Below, one piece after another: positions 1 through 9,029 of a DNA stretch of 64,000 bases. The notes beneath the pieces were generated by a model. That model was not told where the DNA came from, did no database searches, and saw only the letters and a list, made by a program, of their open reading frames with translations. Location: NCBI RefSeq assembly GCF_000344685.1, contig NW_006920410.1:286740-350739 (forward strand), in the 5' to 3' direction. Both the position numbers and the translations under genes were made by a program. The DNA is from Gloeophyllum trabeum ATCC 11539 (Eukaryota; Basidiomycota; Agaricomycetes; Gloeophyllales; Gloeophyllaceae). Numbering within the stretch: position 1 is the stretch's first letter; the number at the start of each line of letters is the position of its first letter.

Positions 1-283
1 TTCGCAGCAATTCAAAGTACAACACCCGATTCTGCTCCTTCATACTCTGCATGAAGCTGTTCTTTCTTATCGGGGTGTCCCGCATCTGCAGCTGATCGTA
101 GGCACGCTGACATTGTTCATCGAGAGTATTGACGCGGAATGGCAAACGCCCAGTCAGTCCGAACGCCTTGCGTTCCTCCATAGTGAACGCAGTCCCCTTA
201 TTCCATCGAGGGTTGTTCAAAATGGCCTCCCCTCGTAGCCGGACGCGAAAGACTTGCTGGGCTTTGGCTGCCGTAGACGCCAT
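1..283 (-). CDS. MAE1: Malic enzyme, N-terminal part (gene runs off the left edge)
   Basis: Ninety-four codons start at an ATG on the minus strand (complement of 281-283) and stay open to the window edge. The translation contains NNPRWNKGTAFTMEERKAFG followed by LTGRLP and later MKEQNRVLYFELL. This is the conserved N-terminal 'NKGxAFTxEER...GLLP' block of malic enzymes, which oxidatively decarboxylate malate to pyruvate. The catalytic and NAD(P)-binding domains lie outside the window, so cofactor preference and compartment cannot be judged. The short leader before the conserved block (MASTAAKAQQVFRVRLRG) is basic and could be a mitochondrial presequence; that is inference. No intron interrupts this part. 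Confidence 0.85.
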   Translation of the reverse strand, partial: MASTAAKAQQVFRVRLRGEAILNNPRWNKGTAFTMEERKAFGLTGRLPFRVNTLDEQCQRAYDQLQMRDTPIRKNSFMQSMKEQNRVLYFELLR

Positions 284-1203
284 GGTGGTTTAGACAGAGA
301 AAGATGCGAGGAACGACACCTATAAATGCGTCGGCCTCGAGTTGCGCAGTGACGCCACTGGCGCATTTGTCTTGTCGTCATGCATCAGAATCTTCCCGGC
401 AGCACGCGGAGCGAGCAATCATTTATTTTCAGGACGGTCGACATTCGGGCGAGATAAACCAGATTCAGCTTGGAACGCGCGTATCGTCGGCCTGCAGAAT
501 TTCAAGCCCGGGCAACGGAATGATGGGAAGCGACTCAGGCTGAGCGCTGAGGTCGCGTCCAAGTCTGGACGTCGGGCGATGCCACTCTCCCACGCACCCC
601 GACGCAGGGTATCGGGATGCTACATTCGTCCTTCAGAGCCACGTAGAGATCAAGTTGAATATCAGTAAGTCTTCCGTCCGGGGATTTACGACGTAATCAT
701 TGTGATGGATGCGACAATAGAATCATGAATTTGTTGGTGGCTTTACCTGTGTCCCTGATGTCCACTGCTCCCCGACTTAGAGTAAACGCAGCGATGAGCA
801 CATGACCGATGCGTCCAACGGTACTCAGTGGCTGTATGGCATCGAGAACTAGAGCCCGTGGCATTCGGGACAGATCCTCTAGACAGAGCCAACCGAACCA
901 CGGTCCTACATCGCTAAGCTAGGTAAGTACCTCCGCTGTGGTGCACAAGCACCAACGGGATCTGAAACCAGCGTTTAGACAGACGAACAGGTTACAGACA
1001 TGAATTATATCCTATATTCTACTAATACTATGACCTCTTGCGGTTTCTTTGAGAGCGGCGAAGCTGATGGACAGGGAGGGACAAACCCTATCTATCTTTG
1101 GAAGGCTCACGTTATGAGCGTGGCCGCAGTGGGCGCTCCTCGCGAATGTAAAAGGCGCGCCCCCACAGCTCCTTGCTCACCTCAGACTTCCACTGGCCCC
1201 TTC
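284..1203. other. Intergenic, no gene recognised
   Basis: This is the divergent 5' interval between malic enzyme (minus) and F-box gene A (plus). Only short, unrelated open frames are present. An open frame from an ATG at 1000 runs in frame into F-box gene A, but the homologous start in the paralogs corresponds to 1204. Confidence 0.6.
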
Positions 1204-2849
1204 ATGGCTCCTTCACAGAAGCGCCGCCAACTAGAGGCCGATGAACGACCAGGAACTGGTCAGACTCGTTCAAAGAAAGCAAGACGCAAAGGCAAACTCT
1301 CACTAATTGTAGACATGCCCCTGGACATCCTTCTCGAAGTACGCGCTTAACCCACGCTGTCAGTCGACGTCCCTACACCCCCTTCTGCAGATATTTCAGC
1401 ACCTGCAACCCCTCGATCTCCTGCACATGGCACGGACCACCAAATCACTGCGGGGTATTATCATGCACCGTTCCGCGAAGACCATATGGACGGCCTCTTT
1501 CGCGCTTCGTCCAAACTTCCCCGAATGTCCCCCAGAGATGTCGTTACCGGCGTGGGCCCGCTTCCTCTGCGACCCGCATTGCCAAGTGAGCTCTGCACGC
1601 CGATGCTTTCTTGGGTGTATGATTAACAGGTCTTCTAAGGTCTGCCTCGCCGCTTGTGTGCACAATCCGGACTGGATTTTGCGCAGACGGTTATGCTCCC
1701 GCTGTTCGGAGAAGACGTACGTATCACGCCTTCTGCATCATCCTCTATCATCTGGCCACTACTTTCCCCGTAGGTATACTTACGGCAGCCACTACTATGA
1801 CGGTGTAGTAATCAACAACTTGATCCCTCATCACGTCCTGCGTGAGAGCCGTGTTCCTTGTTCCAGCCCGCTCGCCGTACTGACATACCGCCCAAGGTTA
1901 TCAACAAGGCACTTACTACCTCGAATCCGAGGCGAAAGCCGTGATCGCGAAATACAAGACCTTGCAAGGAGACCCAGCGGCGCTGCAAGCCTTCGTTGAA
2001 GAGAGAGCAGAGGTCTGCCGGAGGACACAGCAGGTACGCCGCCTTTAACCCTTGACGGGCATCGTGGAAAGGGTGCGCTGACCAGCCTGCTTTACTTAGT
2101 TGGCGAGGGAGTGCGAACAATGGGCCGATCAGAGAGCAGAACAGCGCAAGTTACAGCGCTACTTCACGCGAATGGAGAGACGAGAAGCGTGCGCATCATA
2201 GCCTAGTAGCAGTTCTTACGGACTTGCTGACTTGCAAGCGGCCTCCAGGATCATCGCAAGACTCCGATCCGCAGGATGGACAGAGGAGGTTGACAACATG
2301 GGCAATTCCGCCCGAATGAAATTCGACCGCCACCAGCTGGTCTACCAAGCACGCCCGCTCACGGACCGCAGTGAGCACGGTCAGTTGAATCAGCGTGAAC
2401 ACCCTATCTAACCCTTCACCGCAGTATGGGCTAAGATCGAAGGGACCCTTGTATCCTGGATGAAGGAGCTCAAGGAGGCTCGTATAGTAGCAGAGAAGGC
2501 TCGAATTGCGGCAGAGGAGGCTCCCATTGCGGCAGAGCAGGCTCGAATTTCGGCAGAGCAGGCTCGGATTGCGGCAGAGCAGGCTCGGATTGCGGCAGAG
2601 CAGGCTCGGATTGCGGCAGAGCAGGCTCGGATTGCGGCAGAGGAACTAGAAAGACAAAAGGCTGAAGACGAGGAATGGCGCAGACGCATGCGGGAGCCTG
2701 AAGCAAAATGGCGCAGATACCTGCGGGAGCTCGACCCGGAATATGCCAGCAGGTTCGCCTGCATGTCGTGCGCCAGTGAGAAAGACACCGGGATCTGGAC
2801 CATCCCGTGCATGAACAAGAAGTCAGCGGTGCGTCGCAATACCGTATGA
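1204..2849 (+). CDS. F-box protein A, with Cys4 motif and C-terminal heptad-repeat helix
   Basis: Eight exons: 1204-1338, 1391-1585, 1640-1716, 1774-1850, 1897-2033, 2100-2188, 2249-2370, 2425-2849 (418 aa). The F-box follows a basic leader and reads MPLDILLE, spliced to IFQHLQPLDLLHMARTTKSL. It ends in PNFPECPPEM and a PHCQVC...LCSRC pair that could bind zinc. F-box proteins of this basidiomycete type are presumed SCF ubiquitin-ligase substrate adaptors; the substrate is unknown. Exons 2, 3, 5, 6 and 7 have exactly the same lengths as in paralog B, which supports the model. The last exon is much longer than in B and encodes about eight ARIAAEQ-like heptads, then a charged segment and a short tail with CMSC. 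An upstream in-frame ATG at 1000 is less likely. Confidence 0.85.
2478..2645 (+). repeat. 21-bp tandem repeat, eight units, in frame in F-box gene A
   Basis: Eight 21-nt units encode the heptads ARIVAEK, ARIAAEE, APIAAEQ, ARISAEQ, three times ARIAAEQ, and ARIAAEE. Units 5-7 are identical at nucleotide level (gctcggattgcggcagagca plus g), so expansion is recent. The repeat keeps frame and probably forms one long alanine-rich helix or coiled coil. The antisense strand is also open here, which explains spurious minus-strand frames. Confidence 0.92.
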
Positions 2850-3249
2850 CGCTCGTATTCTTACTGAAGAGACTTTAGGAATTTCATGCCCTCCAACCGC
2901 ACCCCGGTTTGGGGGAAAGCCTTCCCTCGCTAGTGCAGCTCTCGGGTGGATGTGCCCAGGGAGTGCGTGTTGCCGAAGAGGGAGGGAGGGGGCAGTCTAT
3001 TGATCAAGGTGTGGCGATGATTCAGATGGACTTCGCCGAGATGGAGGGGCTGGGAGACCCGGATGCTTTGGTGTATGAAGGGCATGAGCTGACTATGCAG
3101 GGGGTCGCCGGTTATTCATGACAGCCATCTCGAATGTGACAGATAGACTGTTGTGAGTGCGTCGTACTAACCCAGCTCAACTCTATTACATCATTTCATG
3201 GAATGGTCGGAGCACTAGGGGCAATGAGCGCTCAAGCATGCGGGGGTAA
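2850..3249. other. Intergenic between F-box A and the GNAT-like frame
   Basis: This is the convergent 3' interval. A 70-codon open frame at 2909-3121 (plus) resembles nothing I recognise and has no paralogous counterpart downstream of F-box gene B. Treated as non-coding. Confidence 0.5.
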
Positions 3250-3732
3250 TTACAGCTTGATCTTCATCCCTATACAATTCCGCGTCACTCCAAAATGCAC
3301 CTCCCCGAACATCTTCATGCCCAGCCGCTCGTACCACTCAACAACATGCATCCGTGCCTCACACCACGCGGATGTCGCTTTATACTCTTCCCTTGCGACG
3401 GTGAACAAATGATGCATCAGGGCTGAGCCGATTCCTCGCCCGCGGTATGCCGGGTCGCACGCGAGCTTGTAGAAGTGCACGGCGGTGGCAGATCGATCTT
3501 CCGCAGTATCTTGCGCTACCTGATCATGAGGCAGGGGATCTAGGGATATTGATAGGTTACCGACCGGGGCGTCGTTCCGGGGGAGGAAGGCGCCGAAATG
3601 GTACCCTGTGTCGTCGATGGGTGTGTGGAGACACCAGTGCGGCCCATCAGGGAACAGGATTGAGCTGCGCAGTGAGTATGTTTGCTGAACTGGGATCCGT
3701 CGAATGTTTACAGCAGCGTGGAAGTCAGTATA
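3250..3732 (-). CDS. GNAT-family N-acetyltransferase, start codon not found
   Basis: One minus-strand frame is open from a TAA at complement 3733-3735 to its stop at 3250 (160 codons). It shows a GCN5-related acetyltransferase fold: an N-terminal segment VNIRRIPVQQTYSLRSS with ILFPDG, then YHFGAFLP, then the acetyl-CoA loop DPAYRGRGIGSALM (R/Q-x-x-G-x-G), and a C-terminal WYERLGM. These enzymes move acetyl from acetyl-CoA to an amine; the substrate is unknown. Homology-like sequence begins right after the upstream stop, yet there is no in-frame ATG before the MHHLF of the acetyl-CoA loop. Either a short first exon lies upstream and was not found, or the start was lost and this is a fresh pseudogene. 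Confidence 0.6.
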   Translation of the reverse strand, partial: YTDFHAAVNIRRIPVQQTYSLRSSILFPDGPHWCLHTPIDDTGYHFGAFLPRNDAPVGNLSISLDPLPHDQVAQDTAEDRSATAVHFYKLACDPAYRGRGIGSALMHHLFTVAREEYKATSAWCEARMHVVEWYERLGMKMFGEVHFGVTRNCIGMKIKL

Positions 3733-3735
3733 TTA

Positions 3736-4283
3736 AAGTGGGAGTACGAAGAAACAGGATGCATAAATGTGGCCCAATATGAAACAAGATCAGTAATAGT
3801 TCATATGGTAAGTCCGTCCTGTACTGTACTATCGAACATGCATCAGGCCGTCGAATGCTTACACTCTGGTTGCTGCGAGCCTCCTTGTGGATGATCGATC
3901 TTGACGCTTGCTTCCATCTGTCTCTTCAAGTTCCTTGTTTCCGAGCTGTTCAAGTTCTGGCCCGATGGAAAGAGCGGCATACGGTTGGCTCTTGTGGCTG
4001 CGTTCTATGCCGCCTTAGGATAAATATTGCGTCAAGCAAGTACTCTAACGATGCAATTGCCAGAATCCGAATCCGAGTTACTGTAGATCGACTCATGGCC
4101 TGTGAGAACACTGAGAAGCACCGGTGGACAGCCACACTGAGTTATAATTAGAATACTTCCCTGTGGCACTGCGTTCGGTCCCGCGTACCGAGGCGGAGTC
4201 GCACTTGACACTTGACCACCACTACCATTTCTCGACGATTCACCCCCCTTTGCTTCAGCTGAACAAGTCCGATTTATTCAGGA
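3736..4283. other. Intergenic, no gene recognised
   Basis: Lies 5' of both the GNAT-like frame (minus) and F-box gene B (plus). It holds only short open frames. A first exon for the GNAT-like gene was sought here without success. Confidence 0.5.
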
Positions 4284-5573
4284 ATGGGAAAACGTTCGAG
4301 GACTGTTGCAGCGGAAAGCGACAGCCCGACCAAGCGAGCCCGCAAGGGAAAGAACGATGGGCGATTAGCTATGTTGTTAGAGATGCCTATGGATATCCTG
4401 TTTGAAGTACGTCGAATTTATATTTGATTACTATACTTGATATTTTTTCTGACGAGGATATGAAAAATAGATTTTGTCGCATGCCCATCCGCTGGATCTC
4501 CTGCAAGTCACCAGAACAAGCAGGGAACTGCGTCGTACATTGCTCTCTCCCTCTTCGACGTCCATCTGGAAAGCATCCCTTGCAGCCGACCCAGACTTAC
4601 CAGAATGTCCACCGGATCTGTCATACCCCCGCTGGGTGCACCTCGTCTACGACCCTTATTGCCATGTAAGTCAATAGCAGCTTAGGGGCGACTGCACACT
4701 TAGCTGGCTGTCCTAGAATTGCTCCCGCACCCGAGTGAAAAATCCCGATTGGAGGCTGAGGGTACGGTTTTGCTCCCCGTGCTTCAGACAAGAGTCAGTT
4801 GTCTTTATATCTCAATTGTTTGTAGCATCGTCCCAACCTTCCGATTTTTTAACAGGGTTTGCGAGCACGTCCCATGGAGCTTCTGGGTGCCAATACCTTC
4901 CTTGCTCCCACATCGAGATGGTATGCGAAGGGTTACATTGGCTCTACACCCGCTGAATCATAGGCTGATTGTCATTCTACAGCAAAGAATTTCAAGCACT
5001 TATTCGTAACGTCCCACATAACGGAAATGACGGCCAAGTGGAAGTCCTTCAAGAGCGACGAAGACTCACAGTTCAAGTTCTTCCTCGAACGCCTGGAGAT
5101 CGTGAAACAAATCAACGAGGTACGGCCTCCTTCGTCCTATCCTATCCAAGGGACACCCGTCTCTGACGCTTGTACCAGCATGCATCTAGATGCGAGGTGT
5201 GGGCTCGGAAGAAGGCTTTAGACCGGATAGCCTACCAGGACCAACTGCGATTGGACCGACGAGCGGCGTACGTCTCCTGCACTTGAATATCCTTTGCCCG
5301 TAACAGTAACTTAGTCTGTGCATACTTTCAGCATCATCCAGAAACTGAAAGCCGAAGGGTACGCAAAGGATCTGGACTCTATGACAAACGACGATTGGAC
5401 CGCCTTCGACAGGCTGAAGCCGGTCGCCCAGAACCGCGCGCTTACCGAACGAGGTCAGTCACTAGTATCCGGCGCATCGAGGCGATTTCTCCGAAGCTGA
5501 CTTGAACTCAGCGTGGAAGAACAGTCGTGAGCCGATTATTCATTTCATCGCGTTGCGGAGGAAAGGGACCTAG
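4284..5573 (+). CDS. F-box protein B with Cys4 motif (intact paralog)
   Basis: Eight exons: 4284-4406, 4471-4665, 4717-4793, 4856-4920, 4983-5119, 5179-5267, 5332-5453, 5512-5573 (289 aa). Every junction keeps phase. The leader is basic (MGKRSRTV...). The F-box reads LEMPMDILFE, spliced to ILSHAHPLDLLQVTRTSREL, then DLPECPPDL and an HNC...FCSPC cysteine set. The second half is charged and helical, ending ALTERAWKNSREP and RRKGT. The role is presumed substrate recognition in an SCF ubiquitin ligase. This is the reference copy: it has no repeat expansion and no lesion, and it lies between A and the dead copy C on the same strand, consistent with tandem duplication. Confidence 0.88.
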
Positions 5574-5931
5574 AAGGGCTAGGATGTATCATTATACATG
5601 TCGTATCATGTACCACTAGATTGATATTACCACGGTGCATCTCGCTGTTGTAATTTGCATTGGCTTTGTAACCATAGCACTGCTGCTTGTACGCATATCT
5701 CTTCTCGCTTTCAAATATTCTAAAGCGATAGCGCGTATCAGAGGGTTATTCTCGATAAAATGCGACTTCGGGACCAAGCGTGTGGCAAAGCATTCTGTAT
5801 TTGTACCTATTTACTAATTACTTTCATGAGAGATCGCGTCTGTGGCGCGCGTCGCGTCCTACGTCCGCGTCAATGACGCGTACAGTCGCCGCCTACTCCT
5901 CGCTAGATTTATCGGATCATTGTATACGGGA

Positions 5932-7238
5932 ATGGCGAAACGTACGAAGAGGGAAAGTATTGCTCTAGTGGAGGGGGATGCGCACGCAGACCAGAAACCC
6001 GCCAAGCGCAAACGCAAGCGGCGGAAAGACGACAAACTTTCTATGTTGGTGGAGATGCCAATGGATATCCTGTTCGGAGTACGCGGCGCCTTCTCTTTTT
6101 TGATGCTCGTTACTGAAGATGGATATACACGGTATAAGATTCTGTCTCATCTCCACCCGCTGGATCTCCTCCAAGTCGCTAGAACAAGCAAGGAGCTACG
6201 AAAGAGACTGCTCTCGCGCGCTGCATCATCTGTGTGGAAAAGGACTGTTGCGTCTGCCCCGAACTTCCAGAGTGTCCACAGGACCTCTCCTATCCCGCAT
6301 GGGTGCACCTGGTCTATGATCCCTACTGTCATGTAAGTACTAGTAGGGGACTTCAGCTTACTGCTATATCAACTGGCGATGACGCACTCACACTGATGTA
6401 ATGCATGTGCGATGCCGCAGAAATGTCACGGTACTACGTCCCGAGTAATGAAGCCGGATTGGAGGCTACGCATACGATTATGCGTGCGCTGCGCCAAAGA
6501 GGAGTAAGACACCCCTCCTCGGTCCATCGTATCACCTCACCTTGCGTGCACAGGTATCACTATCATTGCCCTCACTTCACCGGCGACTTCTCCGTGCTCG
6601 AAGCACTCCCGCATCGAGAGAGTGAGTCCGCTCGTCTGTTCTTCGGTAGCGCCTCTGACGAGCGCTAGTTACGCCGGCTAAACATGTATACGTCAAGTCT
6701 CACATCGAGAAGATGCGCGAGAGACGGTGCAGCCCCGGGTTTGACGATTTAGTGGTTGAACGGAGGAGAATGAACGAACATATTTACGAGGTGCGTAAAA
6801 TATTTCACTAGTTTCACCCCTGTTTATCCCGTTCGTTTACTGGATTCGTGGTATCAGCATGCGGACAGATGCGAAGAGTGGGCTCGGAAGAAAGCAGCGG
6901 ACCATAAAGCACATCAGGATGCCCAGCAATCTGAGAGGCGCGCAGCGTATGTCGGACTCTTCCCTCATATCATTTCGTCGCCCACTCAATCGTCCCGCCT
7001 TTCAGCATCATTCAGAAGCTGAAAGAGGAAGGCTACTCCGAGATGATGGCTAAGATGACCGAAGCCGACTGGGCTGTTTTTGACGAGCTGAAGCCGGTGG
7101 CGCAGAAGCGTGCGCTTACTGACCGAGGTGTGTGTTGTAGCGCGTCGAACGGTGGGATCTACATGACAATACTGACTTGATGCAGTGTAGAAGAATATAC
7201 GGGAGGAGGTCGTGGAGTTCCTTGAGTGCTGTGTATAA
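5932..7238 (+). pseudogene. F-box paralog C, broken by a frameshift and a nonsense codon
   Basis: Same order of exons as B: exon 1 5932-6078, exon 2 6139-6332, exon 3 6421-6503, then counterparts ending near 7238. Exon 2 is 194 nt where A and B have 195. One base is missing at about 6264-6270, where B reads ttaccag and C reads ttccag. This destroys the frame before the LPECPxDLSYP block, although the downstream codons still read correctly in the shifted frame. In the last exon the codon matching W of 'AWKNSRE' is TAG (7188-7190), and the frame beyond it stays open to TAA at 7236-7238. Two independent lesions argue for a recent pseudogene, though an assembly error in exon 2 is possible. An in-frame upstream ATG at 5842 has no counterpart in B. 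Confidence 0.8.
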
Positions 7239-7507
7239 GCTTAAGAGCAACCTCAGGCTGCTGAGTTGGGGCCTGCATCTTGCGTGCAGGTTCTTTCTCC
7301 GGGCACGGCTATCCTGAAAGCGTTTTCAGTGTCTTCGTAGACAATCGACGCTGTAACAGAGAGGGGCGACGATTCCATTGTGCTATTCAGCGGGACGAGT
7401 CTGCACGGACACAGAACAGCGGAAATTATGCATAACAGGTATAGATTATTAGAGTGACCCTTGGCTATCCCAGTAAATGCAGGTACGGTGTGATGTAGCT
7501 CGACATG

Positions 7508-8493
7508 TTATACCACGAGCTCCCCCTCCACACTCCCTGGCTCTAACGCCAGGCGCGGCAGCAACGCTTCATACCTGTCTCGGTCCAACCGCTTCAGGTA
7601 CTTGAGAATTTTCGCTCGCTGATGTACGAGCTTGCGCAACCACCGACGGTTGCCGACGTCCCGCTTGTACTTGGTCAGATGCGACCACAGGTTACGAATC
7701 TTCATCGTAAGGAGAGCAGCTTCATGATAACGATAAGTCAGGAGTGTCGCTGCGACCTCTGTGAACTCTCGTACCTTGCACCTCAGGCCTGCCCGGATCG
7801 TTTGGCTTCCGCGGGTCCGAAAACGCCTGCACGACCCGCTTGCGGTTCTCGAACGCCAGCCCCGCCGCATTGGTGTTCCGCAAGTCCAGCAAGCTCGCCA
7901 TCTGGTTCATCTTCCGCACCTCGCCGACCATCTCGCGCTGGTACTCCGCCATCAACGCAGACGGGTCCGCGCCCTGCCTTGAGTTCTGCGCGCGCCGCAC
8001 GCGCACGTCGTTGCGCGTCGTCGCCGCCTCCGCCGAGAGGACGGGCAGCGTCTCGAACAGCAGCCTTTTCTCCTCCTCGCGCACGCCGAACTGGAAGAGT
8101 GGGGGAAGGCGCAGCTCGCCGAGCGGGTGCGAGACGAGCTGCGGCGCGGGCGAGGCGAGCAGTTGCTCCTCGGTGACGAGGACCTTCGCGAGGTCGCATG
8201 TCGACCATTTCGACTCGTCGCCTGGCCGCGTGCCAAGGACGACGTGCGGGCGGGTGGCCTGCGCGAGGCGTTGGCGCTCGGCGCGCTGCTCGAGGTTGGC
8301 CTTTTTAGCTTGGCGGGCGGTGCGTTCGCGGTGGCCCTCGGCTCGCCAGACGGCGGAGGTGTGCAGGCCTGCCCGGGTGCATGTGCTGGAGGAGGCGACG
8401 GCCCTCGAGCCTGAGCAGAGAGAGTTCCAGTTAGAAAGAGTAGATGAGAACAGCAGCAGGGCACTCACTTTGCGAAAAACAGGACCGCAACAT
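7508..8493 (-). CDS. MRPS28: Mitochondrial small-subunit ribosomal protein uS15m
   Basis: Three exons on the minus strand: 8469-8493, 7775-8410, 7508-7719 (290 aa). Introns are 58 and 55 nt. The protein starts MLRSCFSQ and has a presequence-like GLHTSAVWRA, which predicts mitochondrial import. The long middle carries a basic, low-complexity extension. The C-terminal third is the S15 fold: GRPEVQ spliced to AALLTMKIRNLWSHL, then NRRWLRKLVHQRAKILKYLK and DRYEALLPRL. S15 binds the central domain of small-subunit rRNA early in assembly. The first exon is only 25 nt; starting at the unspliced frame would replace the clean presequence by a poor one. A TATATAAG-like box lies about 100 bp upstream (near 8591-8599). 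Confidence 0.92.
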
Positions 8494-9029
8494 ACCAGCA
8501 CCCGACCCTAACATACAACGGAAGAACTCTAACCTCTCGATTTGCCGCGCAACATACCTGGGAACGTCTTACGTAACGCCACCCTTACCTTATATAAAGT
8601 TATAAACCCAAATTTTCGCGACTTTTTTTCTCTCTTCAAGGGTGATATGCCACGCTGCGCGACGCAGACCTCTCGACCGTCGATGACAGTGCCAGAGACT
8701 CTTCGAGTCGCTGTTCTCTCGAGAGCATCTCCAGTATAGGAAGTATCGCGCCGCCTTGCACTAGGGCGCGGTATGTCGACAAACCCTGGGACATCCGCTC
8801 ATTTTGTCGGGATTTTTGGTTGCTGAAGGAGGAGCCGTGCAGGCTGCTTAGAGGTGGGTAGTTGCTGGCTGTATCGGTGTGCTGTATATGTCTGTTTCCC
8901 GTCGTCGTGAATATATGATTTGCCTGCCTTCTCGGATTCGCGTATAGAGAGCATGGACGTCGCTGTTCGAGCTCACAATTCATGCTACCATTTATCGCCG
9001 AACCGCCCTTGTCCTCGACACCGACAATA
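8494..9029. other. Intergenic, no gene recognised
   Basis: Contains the presumed uS15m promoter side and the 3' flank of transporter T1. The interval 9050-9180 is a polypyrimidine-rich part of the T1 last exon, not a separate gene. Confidence 0.55.

Noticed and set aside
2478..2645. Possible CRISPR-like direct repeats
   Set aside because: The repeats are contiguous without spacers, are coding and in frame, and the genome is eukaryotic.
2408..2839. Minus frame with repeating SAAIRAC
   Set aside because: Antisense reading of the 21-bp heptad repeat of F-box gene A.
7840..8511. Long plus-strand frame of 223 codons
   Set aside because: It is the antisense shadow of the GC-rich uS15m exon 2 and shows no motif.
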